From: Planctomycetales bacterium
Lineage (GTDB): Bacteria; Planctomycetota; Planctomycetia; Isosphaerales; Isosphaeraceae
DNA: 64,000 nucleotides
Direction: 5' to 3'
Assembly (NCBI GenBank): GCA_027451885.1
Contig: DAIDHX010000105.1
Coordinates: forward strand, 35,635 to 99,634
The translations under genes were made by a program, and so were the position numbers. Positions 8,444 to 16,765 of the stretch are shown here, in pieces (within the stretch, counting starts at the first letter, position 1; the number at the start of each line of letters is the position of its first letter). The notes below the pieces were generated by a model. That model was not told the DNA's origin, made no database searches, and worked only from the letters and a program-made list of their open reading frames with translations.

Positions 8444-9580
8444 ATGTTAAATACTGGCAGACGGCGCTCCGGCGGATTCACGCTGATCGAGCTGCTCGTC
8501 GTGATTGCGATCATTGCAGTACTGATCGCGCTTTTGTTACCCGCGGTCCAGTCGGCACGCGAGGCTGCAAGGCGCATCCAGTGCACGAACAATTTGAAGC
8601 AAATTGGTCTGGCTTTCATGAATTACGAGAGCTCGGTGGGCGCGTTCCCGCCGACGACGATTTTGGTTCCGATGCCGGTCGGCGCGCCTGCGACATGGTA
8701 TTTCGAGTCGTCCTGGAGCGCCTTTGCCCGCTCGCTTGCGTTCCTGGAACAGACGGCGATGTACAACGCCATCAACTGGGACTTCACATATAGCAAGCCG
8801 CCCAACACCACGATGGAGTATGTAACGCTTTCGGTGCTTTACTGCCCGAGCGACCCGGGTGATCATTACGACGATCCTTCGATGGGCGGGACGGGCGACG
8901 CAACGACCAGTTACGGCACCTGCGACGGCGACTGGTACGTCTGGTCGGTGAACTGGGGCTCGACGAACAGCGTTGGTCCCATGAACCGATCGTTGTTCGG
9001 CCCAACTTACTCGCGGCGAATTGCCATGGTGACGGACGGGCTGAGCAACACGCTGATGGCGGCCGAGGGCTACATCGGCCATCCCCAGATGCGAAGCTGC
9101 ATGAGCACGCCGTCGGTTCCATCCGACCCGATCACGGGGACCTGGTCCCCCATGAACGTGCCGGCCCCTGGGCCGAATTCGGCCGCGGCCCTGGCTTCGC
9201 TCCTCAGCTCCTGCGGCGCCAAGACAGGCAAGGTCAAGGCAGGCGGCCCCATCGGCCACACCCGCTGGTGCAACGGCGGAGTCTATTACTCCGGTTTCAC
9301 CACCGCCATGCCCCCCAATCAGAAGGTCTCCGCCATCAGCCGCGCCACGGGAACCGCCGATGGTGGCGAGAACGTCCCCATGGACTGGGACTCCGTCGAC
9401 GAAAACGACGGCGGACCGACTTACATGTCGCTGGCCGCGAGCAGCTACCATCCGGGCGGAGTCAATGCCGTGTTCGCGGACGGCAGCGTTCACTTCATCA
9501 AGGACACGATCAGTCCCATCACCTGGCGGGCGCTTGGCACCATGGCCGGCGGCGAGGTGATCAGCTCGGATCAGTATTGA
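8444..9580 (+). CDS. DUF1559 prepilin-like protein
   Basis: This 378-residue protein starts at ATG 8444, nine bases after AAGGA. A TTG at 8435 in the same frame is less likely because it overlaps the Shine-Dalgarno. The N-terminus carries the type IV prepilin signature '[11 protein letters not shown]' with the Glu five residues after the cleavage site, followed by one hydrophobic helix and '[12 protein letters not shown]'. The C-terminus has the DUF1559 hallmark '[16 protein letters not shown]'. The family is greatly expanded in Planctomycetota and its role is unclear; type II secretion/pilus-like export is inferred from the prepilin signal. A lipoprotein gene follows 80 bases downstream, a pairing also seen near 38 kb. 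Translation may be controlled by the leader hairpin. Confidence 0.95.
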   Translation: MLNTGRRRSGGFTLIELLVVIAIIAVLIALLLPAVQSAREAARRIQCTNNLKQIGLAFMNYESSVGAFPPTTILVPMPVGAPATWYFESSWSAFARSLAFLEQTAMYNAINWDFTYSKPPNTTMEYVTLSVLYCPSDPGDHYDDPSMGGTGDATTSYGTCDGDWYVWSVNWGSTNSVGPMNRSLFGPTYSRRIAMVTDGLSNTLMAAEGYIGHPQMRSCMSTPSVPSDPITGTWSPMNVPAPGPNSAAALASLLSSCGAKTGKVKAGGPIGHTRWCNGGVYYSGFTTAMPPNQKVSAISRATGTADGGENVPMDWDSVDENDGGPTYMSLAASSYHPGGVNAVFADGSVHFIKDTISPITWRALGTMAGGEVISSDQY

Positions 9581-9660
9581 TCAACCACGTCAAAACCTTC
9601 GATCCGCAACGCAGGGATCGGCGACGACCTCGCCGATCCCGTTGAAATCCGGAGCCAGCC

Positions 9661-10062
9661 ATGCGAATCGGTGCTCGATTCCTCCTGGGATCGACCATTC
9701 TCCTGTGGGGTCTTGCGAGCGGCTGCGGATCGGCCGGCGGAGTGACCCAGACCGTGCTCATTCCGGTCAAGGGCAAGGTCGTTTACAAGGGAATGCCCAT
9801 GACCAGGGGCGTCGTCACCTTCGAGCCGGACGACTACGGCCGGCCCGCTTCAGGGCGGATCGAGCCCGATGGGTCGTTCACGCTCAGCACGCATCAAGCG
9901 GGCGACGGCGTCGTTCCCGGCCACCATCGCGTCACGGTGACCGAGACGGGCGTCAAGAGCCCCCGCGATCAACTCGCCAAGAAATGGGCCAGCGCGGCGG
10001 CTTCAGGATTGACCGCTGACGTCGACGCAGATCATAACGAGTTCACACTTGAACTGCGGTGA
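9661..10062 (+). CDS. Lipoprotein with carboxypeptidase-regulatory-like fold
   Basis: This 133-residue protein has a signal peptide ending in the lipobox 'LASGC', so it is lipid-anchored. The mature part begins 'VKGKVVYKGMPMTRGVVTF' and continues with 'SGRIEPDGSFTL' and 'PGHHRVTVT'. This is the strand pattern of transthyretin-like, carboxypeptidase-regulatory-like domains common in planctomycete lipoproteins. It lies 80 bases after the DUF1559 gene and is probably co-transcribed with it. The DUF1559/lipoprotein pair near 38 kb has the same two components in the opposite order, suggesting a functional link. The biochemical role is unknown. Confidence 0.85.
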   Translation: MRIGARFLLGSTILLWGLASGCGSAGGVTQTVLIPVKGKVVYKGMPMTRGVVTFEPDDYGRPASGRIEPDGSFTLSTHQAGDGVVPGHHRVTVTETGVKSPRDQLAKKWASAAASGLTADVDADHNEFTLELR

Positions 10063-10133
10063 ATGACCGCTCGTGCAACCGATTCCGTTTCTGTCCCAGA
10101 CGATCGACACCCGAAGGATAGAGAACCATTGTC

Positions 10134-11171
10134 ATGATCGCGCTTTGTATTCGGCCGATTCGCCTTGCCGCGCTTGCAGCGCTTTTCGCTCTTGGCCCCG
10201 CCCTGGCGGCGATCGCCGGCGATCTCGAGCTCACGCAGATCACGCTGCCGCAGCCGTTCCTCGAGGACGGCAAGGTCAATAACGTCATCGAGGCCTCGGG
10301 CGTTGAGCCGATCGGCAATGGCCGCTTCCTGCTCGCGCACGACAAGGCCCCCGCGCTCTATGTGGTCGAGCTCGAAACCGGCCGGATTCTGGGCGCCCCG
10401 ATCACCTCGTCACGCCTCCCCGTGCAGAATGGTGCAGGGCCCAAGTGGGAAGGCATGGCGCGGGATTCCGATGGCAATTTCTACATCATCGGCGCGCACA
10501 ACGGCAAGACCGACGACGAGCGCGCTACCAAAAGCCATCTCTATCGCTTCCGTCTCAAGGACACCGATCCCCCCGCGATCGACGACAGCTCGGTTGTTGC
10601 CTTCCACGCGGCGAAGGGGATCGAGCAGGCGCTCAAGAGCCTGGGCGTTGAGCCCAGTCTGATCAACAAGCGCAAGGTTGAAGGGCTCACAATCCGCGAG
10701 CACAGTGACGCCTCGGGCGCGAAGCTCAAGGAGCTCGTCATCGGTCTGCGCGCCCCCACCGACAAGGTTCGCTTGCTCAAGGCCGACATCACCAACGTCT
10801 CACCCGATTCCGAGCTCGAGCTAAAGCCACTCGCCGTATTCCAGGCTGAGCCCCGCGAGGGCGTCGTGTCGGAGCTCACAGCGATGGAGTACTGCCCCGC
10901 GCTCGAGGGCACGCTCGTGATGACCGCCTCCGAGGACGATGACAACGCCTTCCACGGCAACACCCTCTGGTTCGTGCCGGACTCCTCCAACGATCGCGCG
11001 GAGAAGATCGCCGTGCTCTCGCCCGCAATGAAGGCCGAGGGGCTTACCGTGGTCTCGGCGGAGAAAAAGGACGGCACAACGTCCGCCAGGCTGCTCATCA
11101 CCTATGACAACGATTTTCACGCGACGCACATTCCAAGCCGGTTCCAGACGGCCGTGCTAATCAAGCATTGA
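10134..11171 (+). CDS. Secreted DUF3616-like protein (probable beta-propeller)
   Basis: This 345-residue protein has an N-terminal hydrophobic signal peptide (about 28 residues, ending near 'ALAAIAGD'). Repeated segments such as 'EASGVEPIGNGRFLLAHD', 'WEGMARDSDGNFYIIGAHN' and 'VEGLTIRE' resemble the strands of DUF3616 or phytase-like esterase propellers. No catalytic residues can be named with confidence. It is preceded by the lipoprotein gene (71-base gap) and followed by a hairpin between convergent genes. It may be the last gene of the DUF1559 operon. The family call is moderate; the function is unknown. Confidence 0.65.
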   Translation: MIALCIRPIRLAALAALFALGPALAAIAGDLELTQITLPQPFLEDGKVNNVIEASGVEPIGNGRFLLAHDKAPALYVVELETGRILGAPITSSRLPVQNGAGPKWEGMARDSDGNFYIIGAHNGKTDDERATKSHLYRFRLKDTDPPAIDDSSVVAFHAAKGIEQALKSLGVEPSLINKRKVEGLTIREHSDASGAKLKELVIGLRAPTDKVRLLKADITNVSPDSELELKPLAVFQAEPREGVVSELTAMEYCPALEGTLVMTASEDDDNAFHGNTLWFVPDSSNDRAEKIAVLSPAMKAEGLTVVSAEKKDGTTSARLLITYDNDFHATHIPSRFQTAVLIKH

Positions 11172-11210
11172 GCATTCTTAGCTTTGATGATGCACAATCA
11201 AGAAATGGCG

Positions 11211-11240
11211 GAGGGTCGCCGTGGCATAACGGCGGCCCTC
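11211..11240. terminator. Hairpin between convergent genes
   Basis: The arms GAGGGTCGCCG (11211-11221) and CGGCGGCCCTC (11230-11240) pair over 11 bp with one G-U. It sits between the convergent stops at 11171 and 11247 and probably serves both directions. T-tracts are weak. Confidence 0.5.
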
Positions 11241-11246
11241 GTGCGT

Positions 11247-12203
11247 TCAGGGGTTGACCACGTTGATCGGCCGGCCCGCCAGAAAGGCGGCGATGTTGGC
11301 CGCGGTGGCTTCCAGCAGCCGTCTCCGCGCATCCTGTGACGCCCAGGCGATGTGTGGGGTGATCAGGCATCGAGGGGCGGATAGCAAGGGATTCTCGGGG
11401 CGAATCGGTTCGATCGAGGTCACATCGACGGCAGCACCCGCGAGCTCGCCGCGCGCAAGCGCATCCGCGAGATCCTGTTCGATCACAAGCCCGCCCCGCG
11501 CTGTGTTGATCAGATAGGCCGTGGGCTTCATCCGCTTGAGCCGGTCCCCATGCACAAGCCCGGCAGTTTGCGGCGTGAGCGGGCAATGCAGGCTGACGAC
11601 GTCGGACTCGGCGAAAAGTTCGTCGAGCGTGCGCCAGGATGCCCCGTCCACGCCTGAGGACCGTGTCCGGCAGTGGTGGATCACTTTCATCCCAAAGCCG
11701 CGCGCGATCTGGGCGACTCTGCCGCCAATGCGCCCCTGGCCGACAAGGCCCATCGTCTTGCCCTCGAGATCCACCAGCGGCGTCTTGCGGAGCGAGAAAT
11801 GGGGCTGGGCGGTCCACTCCCCCGCGCGCACGGCCGCGTCATGCACACCGACGTGATGGCATAGCTCGAGCAGCAATGCAAAGACAAACTGGGCAACGGA
11901 CCCGGCCGCGTATTCGGGAACGTTCGAGACAGGTACCCCGTTCCGACTGGCGGCGATCACATCCACGCAGTCGAAACCGGTCGCGGTGACGGCGACGAAG
12001 CGCGGGGCAGCGGGAGAGTCGAACAGATCCGCCCCGATCCGTGCCTTGTTGGTAACCACGATCTCCGCACCCGCGGCCCGAGCCGCGAGCAGTTCCGGCG
12101 GAGTATGCTCGTGGAGTTCAAGCGCGCCAAGCCGCTCCACCGCAGCCCAGTCCGACCGATCCGAGCCCAGCGGACGCCCGTCCAGAACCACGATCCTCGC
12201 CAT
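11247..12203 (-). CDS. D-isomer-specific 2-hydroxyacid dehydrogenase
   Basis: This 318-residue NAD(P)-dependent oxidoreductase is likely a glycerate dehydrogenase or hydroxypyruvate reductase. It starts at 'MARIVVLDG' (ATG 12203); the frame is open much further upstream but that region is antisense to uvrC. The Rossmann dinucleotide loop is 'GLVGQGRIGGRVAQIA'. The catalytic Arg lies in 'NTARGGLV', the Glu in 'VDVTSIEP' and the His in 'TPHIAWAS', the R/E/H set of the family. It stands alone on the minus strand between plus-strand genes and diverges from uvrC with a 78-base gap. The substrate cannot be set from sequence. Confidence 0.93.
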   Translation of the reverse strand: MARIVVLDGRPLGSDRSDWAAVERLGALELHEHTPPELLAARAAGAEIVVTNKARIGADLFDSPAAPRFVAVTATGFDCVDVIAASRNGVPVSNVPEYAAGSVAQFVFALLLELCHHVGVHDAAVRAGEWTAQPHFSLRKTPLVDLEGKTMGLVGQGRIGGRVAQIARGFGMKVIHHCRTRSSGVDGASWRTLDELFAESDVVSLHCPLTPQTAGLVHGDRLKRMKPTAYLINTARGGLVIEQDLADALARGELAGAAVDVTSIEPIRPENPLLSAPRCLITPHIAWASQDARRRLLEATAANIAAFLAGRPINVVNP

Positions 12204-12281
12204 CGCGTTTCCCCCGCGCCTGTGTGCCGGCCTCGAATCGACTTGACCCTTCCCCCTGCCCAACCAAACAATACGAACAGG

Positions 12282-13718
12282 ATGGCTGACAAACCACGAC
12301 GCGCCAATCCGGCCAGGAAAGGATCGACGGCCCGACCGGCCGCCGAGCGCACTGAATCCCCGCCCGTCGAGCCCGCGCAGGAATCCCCTGCCGCGGAGGC
12401 CCCAGCTCCCATCACGCCAGGCGACAAGGTCAAGCAATTCCCCACGTCGCCCGGCGTTTATCTCATGAAGGACACACGCGGACGGGTGATCTACATCGGC
12501 AAGGCCAAGAACCTGCGCAGCCGCGCATCCTCGTATTTTCTCAAGGCCGCGGCCGAGGATCTGCGCATCCGCGACTGGATCGGCGAGGTCGCGGACGTCG
12601 ACTTCGTCGCCTCCGACAGCGAGGTCGACGCCCTGCTGATGGAAGCCCGCCTGATCAAGGACATTCAGCCGCGCTACAACCACGATCTCAAGGACGACAA
12701 GACGTTCCCGTATCTTCAGATTACCACGGGCGAGGACTTCCCCCGCGTGAATTTCACGCGCGAGCCGCTCGACCGGGGCGTGAAGCTCTATGGACCGTTT
12801 CCACGCGCCAAGAGCCTGCGGGGTGCGATCCAGGTGCTCCAGCGCATCTTCAAGTTCCGCACTTGCTCGCTTGATATCGAGGCCGATGATCCCCGCTGGC
12901 GCTGGTTTCGCCCCTGCTTGCTGGCCTCGATCGACCAGTGCACCGCCCCGTGCAATTTGCGGATCGATCGCGAGACGTATCGCAACGACGTGCGCAGACT
13001 CCAGCTTTTCCTCGACGGCAAGAAAGACGCACTTCTGCGCGAGCTCGAGGCCGAGATGAAGCAGGCAGCCAGGGATCTGCTCTTCGAGAAGGCAGCGCGG
13101 CTGCGGGACGAGATCAAGGCCCTCAGCACACTGAACTTGCGGGGAAATCTGGCCGATCATGCCCAGCCCGAGGTCTTTTACGTTGACCCCAGGCGCGGGC
13201 TCAAGGGGCTCAAGCAAGTCCTCAAACTCGACTCCACGCCCCGCACGATCGACGGCGTGGACATCGCGCACCTCAGCGGCAATGAGACCGTGGGCTCGCT
13301 CGTGACGTTCGTTGATGGTCTGCCCTTCAAGCCCGGTTACCGCCGCTACCGGATCCAGGGGGTCGAGGGAATCAACGACTTTGCCTCGATTCAGGAAGTC
13401 GTCACGCGTAGAATCAAGGGGCTCCGCGAGCGCGACGAGCCGTTCCCTGATCTCTGGCTCATCGATGGTGGCAAGGGGCAATTGAACGCCGCATTGAAGG
13501 CCTTTGAGAAACTCGGCGTGGTACCCCCGACGCTGGTTTCGCTCGCCAAGCGCGAGGAGGAAATCTTCGTCGAAGGGCGGTCCGAACCGATCGTCCTCAG
13601 GCGCAGGTCGTTCGCGCTCAGGCTCCTGCAATGTGTGCGCGACGAGGCGCACCGCTTCGCCCAGCATTACCATCATCTCTTGCGAGAAAAGCGGCTGGTC
13701 GACGACGATGCTACGTAA
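12282..13718 (+). CDS. uvrC: UvrABC excinuclease subunit C, short form without C-terminal HhH
   Basis: This 478-residue protein is clearly shorter than usual UvrC (about 600). A 45-residue Ala/Pro-rich leader precedes the GIY-YIG nuclease (GVY 58-60, YIG 71-73), which makes the 3' incision. A UVR-like UvrB-contact region follows near residues 255-285. The RNase H-like half makes the 5' incision and keeps its acidic residues (D327 in 'DGVDIAHL', D395 in 'LIDGGKGQL') and H457 in 'DEAHRF'. The protein ends shortly after this, so the tandem helix-hairpin-helix DNA-binding domain is absent. The start at ATG 12282 follows AACAGG. An ABC-F gene follows after 54 bases. Confidence 0.92.
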   Translation: MADKPRRANPARKGSTARPAAERTESPPVEPAQESPAAEAPAPITPGDKVKQFPTSPGVYLMKDTRGRVIYIGKAKNLRSRASSYFLKAAAEDLRIRDWIGEVADVDFVASDSEVDALLMEARLIKDIQPRYNHDLKDDKTFPYLQITTGEDFPRVNFTREPLDRGVKLYGPFPRAKSLRGAIQVLQRIFKFRTCSLDIEADDPRWRWFRPCLLASIDQCTAPCNLRIDRETYRNDVRRLQLFLDGKKDALLRELEAEMKQAARDLLFEKAARLRDEIKALSTLNLRGNLADHAQPEVFYVDPRRGLKGLKQVLKLDSTPRTIDGVDIAHLSGNETVGSLVTFVDGLPFKPGYRRYRIQGVEGINDFASIQEVVTRRIKGLRERDEPFPDLWLIDGGKGQLNAALKAFEKLGVVPPTLVSLAKREEEIFVEGRSEPIVLRRRSFALRLLQCVRDEAHRFAQHYHHLLREKRLVDDDAT

Positions 13719-13772
13719 CATGCACAGGTACGATTCCCGCGCTCGAGCGCGTTTTCCGGCTCTGGGCTCTTC

Positions 13773-15692
13773 ATGATCCTGATCCAGGCGCACGGCCTCG
13801 GCCGGCAATATAGCGGCGACCCCATCTTTCTCAACCTCGACCTCGAGATCCGGCCGGGGCAGCGGATCGGGCTTGTTGGTCCCAATGGCGCGGGCAAGAC
13901 CACGCTCATGCGCATCCTGGCGGGCCTCGATCAGCCGGATTACGGCTCGGTCTCCATCCGGCCAGGCGTCCGCATCAGCCTGCTCCGCCAGGAACATTCC
14001 TTCCAGCCGGGCGAAACCCTGCTCGACGTCGCCAAATCCGGCCTTGCTTCGCTTCTCGAGCTCCAGGTTGAGCTCGAAGAAGCCGCGGCCGAAATGGCCG
14101 AGGCCGAAACCGACGCCGAACGCGAACGCGCCCACAAACGCTACGACGACCTTCACGACCGCATCTCACACCAGGATGCCTACTCGGTCGACCACCGCGT
14201 CGAGGAGATCCTGACGGGGCTCGGCTTCAAGGAAGACGAATTTCAACGCCCGGCGACCACGTTTTCGGGCGGCCAGCAATCGCGCATGATGCTCGCCAAG
14301 CTCCTGCTCGAAAGCCCGGACCTGATGCTCCTCGACGAGCCCTCGAACCACCTCGACATCGCCACCACCGAATGGCTCGAGTCGTACCTGGCGCGGCAGC
14401 CGGTGGCCATGCTCATCGTGAGCCACGATCGCTACTTCCTGGACAAGGTTGCGAGCACGATCTGGGAGCTCCACTTCGGCAATCTCACCGAATACCCCGG
14501 CAACTACAGCCAGTACTGGCGCTTGCGGGGCGAAAAGGCCAAGGTGCTCGAGCGCCAGGCCGAGCGGCAGGAAGAGAAGGCAGCCCAGCTTGAGGCTTAC
14601 ATCCGCAAGTACGGCGCGGGCCAGCGTGCCAAGCAGGCGCACGATCGCGAGCGAAAACTGGAGCGACTCGAACGCGAACGGGTCGATACGATGCGCGACA
14701 TCGTGGGGCCTGTCATGCGGTTCGACGAGGTCGAACGCACGGGCGATATCGTGCTCGAGGCGAATCACCTGGCGAAGGCGTACGACAAGCCCTTGTTCCG
14801 CGATTTTTCGGTCGCGGTTGAGCGGGGACAGTGCGTGGGCGTGATCGGTCCCAACGGCGCGGGGAAGACGACGCTCATCAAGACGCTCATCGGCCACGAG
14901 AAGGCGGACGCGGGCTCGGTGCGGCTGGGGCACAAGGTGAAGGTTGGCTACCATGACCAGGGGCTTGCCACCCTGAGCCCCACCACGACCGTCGTCCGCG
15001 CTGTCTGGCCCGAGGACGATCCGGAATGGGTCGAAGGAGACGTGCGCGACCTGCTCGCGCGCTATGGCCTCTCGGGCGAGATCGTCTTTCAAACCGTGGG
15101 CCAGCTCTCCGGCGGCGAGAAAGCCAAGGCCGCGCTCGCAAGGCTGTGCGCAACCGCGGCCAACCTGCTCGTCATGGACGAGCCCACCAACCACCTCGAT
15201 CTTTGGTCGTGCGCGTCGCTCGAGCGTTCGATCAATGAGTTCGAAGGAACGGTGCTTGTGGTCAGCCACGACCGCTATTTCCTCAACCAGGTGGCCGATC
15301 GGCTGATCGAGGTCAAGGATGGCCGCGTGCGGGTGATCGAAGGGGACTACGACGCGTATCTCCACTTCCAGCGGCTGGAGCAAGAACGCGCCCGCCCCAC
15401 CCAGGCCAAACCCGCCCGGGCGCCCGAGCCTCGGCCCGATACTCAGAGCCCACCGCCCGCCAGAAACACAAAATCCACACGCAAGTTCGCCTATCGCAAG
15501 GCCGTCGACATCGAGGCCGAAATCGCTCGGCTTGAGCCCGAGCTCCGCGCGCTCGAGGATCTCCTGGGACAGCCCGCCACCTGGCGCGAGCCGCTCAAGG
15601 CCATGCGCAGCCAGGAACGACATCGCGATCTCAAAACCAAGCTCGAAGACCTCTACGAATACTGGGCCTTCGCCAGTGAGGCCGAATGGTAG
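13773..15692 (+). CDS. ABC-F family ATPase (Uup/EttA-like)
   Basis: This 639-residue protein has two ABC ATPase domains and no membrane segment, the layout of ABC-F ribosome-associated factors. Walker A 'GPNGAGKTT' occurs twice. The signatures are 'FSGGQQSR' and 'LSGGEKAK'. Walker B motifs end in 'LLDEPSNHLDI' and 'MDEPTNHLD'. A charged linker (about residues 235-320) between the domains is the P-site tRNA interaction motif region, and the C-terminal 80 residues form a coiled coil as in Uup. The probable role is rescue or regulation of ribosomes. It follows uvrC by 54 bases; co-transcription is likely but no functional link is evident. Confidence 0.93.
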   Translation: MILIQAHGLGRQYSGDPIFLNLDLEIRPGQRIGLVGPNGAGKTTLMRILAGLDQPDYGSVSIRPGVRISLLRQEHSFQPGETLLDVAKSGLASLLELQVELEEAAAEMAEAETDAERERAHKRYDDLHDRISHQDAYSVDHRVEEILTGLGFKEDEFQRPATTFSGGQQSRMMLAKLLLESPDLMLLDEPSNHLDIATTEWLESYLARQPVAMLIVSHDRYFLDKVASTIWELHFGNLTEYPGNYSQYWRLRGEKAKVLERQAERQEEKAAQLEAYIRKYGAGQRAKQAHDRERKLERLERERVDTMRDIVGPVMRFDEVERTGDIVLEANHLAKAYDKPLFRDFSVAVERGQCVGVIGPNGAGKTTLIKTLIGHEKADAGSVRLGHKVKVGYHDQGLATLSPTTTVVRAVWPEDDPEWVEGDVRDLLARYGLSGEIVFQTVGQLSGGEKAKAALARLCATAANLLVMDEPTNHLDLWSCASLERSINEFEGTVLVVSHDRYFLNQVADRLIEVKDGRVRVIEGDYDAYLHFQRLEQERARPTQAKPARAPEPRPDTQSPPPARNTKSTRKFAYRKAVDIEAEIARLEPELRALEDLLGQPATWREPLKAMRSQERHRDLKTKLEDLYEYWAFASEAEW

Positions 15693-15781
15693 CCGCTCGT
15701 TTCTCCGAACGTCTGCTAGACTGGTAGAAACAGGCGCGTACGAGCGCGCCTGACCACCCAAGCTCGCCCGCGTGACCCTCC

Positions 15782-16645
15782 ATGCCCGACCCTCGCAAAA
15801 TCCTCTTCACTCTGCGCAAGGCCACCGAGCTCATGAGACAAACGCCCGGGCGATCCGGCGGCGTTGTCAAACTCGATTCCGCTGAGGACGTTCTTGTCGT
15901 CGGCGACCTGCACGGAAACCTGCCGGCGTTCCGACGCGCCCTCGACCTGGCTGCGCTTGATCGCTTCCCCGCGCGGCACCTCGTGCTCCAGGAGCTTATT
16001 CACGGCCCCCAGCAGTATCCCGGTGAGGCGGGCGATCGCTCGCACCAGCTTGTCGACCTCACCGCCGCACTCAAATGCCAGTATCCCGACCGCGTGCACA
16101 TCATCCTGGGAAATCACGAACTCTCCGAGATCACTGACCGCATCATCGGCAAGGATGGCGAGGCCCTGAACGCCAAGTTCCGCAAAGGGATCATCACAGC
16201 CTACGGAACCGCGGCGAATGAGATCGTCACCGCCTACAAGACGCTCTTCAGGGCCCTCCCCCTGGCCGTCCGCACGCCCAACCGCGTCTTCATTTGCCAT
16301 ACCCTCCCCGAGGCCCGCGATCTCGATACCCTCGATCTCGAAATCCTCAAGGCCAACGTCTGGCCCGATGAGGCCATGAAACGCAGAGGCTCCATCTACG
16401 CCATGACCTGGGGCCGCGACGAATCCCCCGAAACCGCCGATCGCTTCGCCACGATGGTCGACGCCGACCTCTTCGTCACCGGCCACCAACCCTGCGACGA
16501 GGGCTTCCGCCAGGCCAACCATCGCCAGATCATCATCGACGCCACCCCCCCCGCACCCACTTGCTGCCTGTTCTCTTGCACACGCCCACTCACCGTCGAA
16601 GACCTCCTCGGCGGCGTACGCATGCTCATTAATATGAATGAATGA
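15782..16645 (+). CDS. Metallophosphoesterase (calcineurin/PPP-like)
   Basis: This 287-residue protein has the two-metal phosphoesterase motifs: 'VVGDLHGNL' near residue 40, 'ILGNHE' near 105 and 'VTGHQPCDEGF' near 235. These correspond to the GDxHG, GNHE and GH blocks of PPP-type protein phosphatases and ApaH-like enzymes. A normal GDxxDRG block is not obvious: 'LIHGPQQYPGEAGDRSHQ' replaces it. The substrate is therefore uncertain (phosphoprotein or dinucleoside polyphosphate). It is preceded by an 8-bp perfect hairpin at 15731-15752 without a T-tract. The protein is cytoplasmic, with no signal peptide. Confidence 0.8.
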   Translation: MPDPRKILFTLRKATELMRQTPGRSGGVVKLDSAEDVLVVGDLHGNLPAFRRALDLAALDRFPARHLVLQELIHGPQQYPGEAGDRSHQLVDLTAALKCQYPDRVHIILGNHELSEITDRIIGKDGEALNAKFRKGIITAYGTAANEIVTAYKTLFRALPLAVRTPNRVFICHTLPEARDLDTLDLEILKANVWPDEAMKRRGSIYAMTWGRDESPETADRFATMVDADLFVTGHQPCDEGFRQANHRQIIIDATPPAPTCCLFSCTRPLTVEDLLGGVRMLINMNE

Positions 16646-16765
16646 ATGCTGTTCCTTACGGCTTGCCTTCGGTCGCTGCCCTGGGACTCCCTGGCTTCGC
16701 GCAAGGTCACGGTGTAGCCTGGGCAGGGCAGCCGTCGAGGTTGCGCTACTGGCTGGGGGTGGATC

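Noticed and set aside
12204..14156. Minus-strand open frame continuing about 650 codons upstream of the hydroxyacid dehydrogenase start
   Set aside because: It is antisense to uvrC and part of the ABC-F gene, has no family similarity, and reflects stop-poor antisense frames at high G+C. The conserved N-terminus begins at 12203.
15731..15752. Perfect 8-bp hairpin before the metallophosphoesterase as a terminator
   Set aside because: There is no T-tract and it is close to the next start; it could be a chance palindrome in G+C-rich sequence.
14166..15761. 531-codon minus-strand frame opposite the ABC-F gene
   Set aside because: The translation is a Leu/Ala/Val/Arg-rich mirror of the real gene with no ribosome site or domain.
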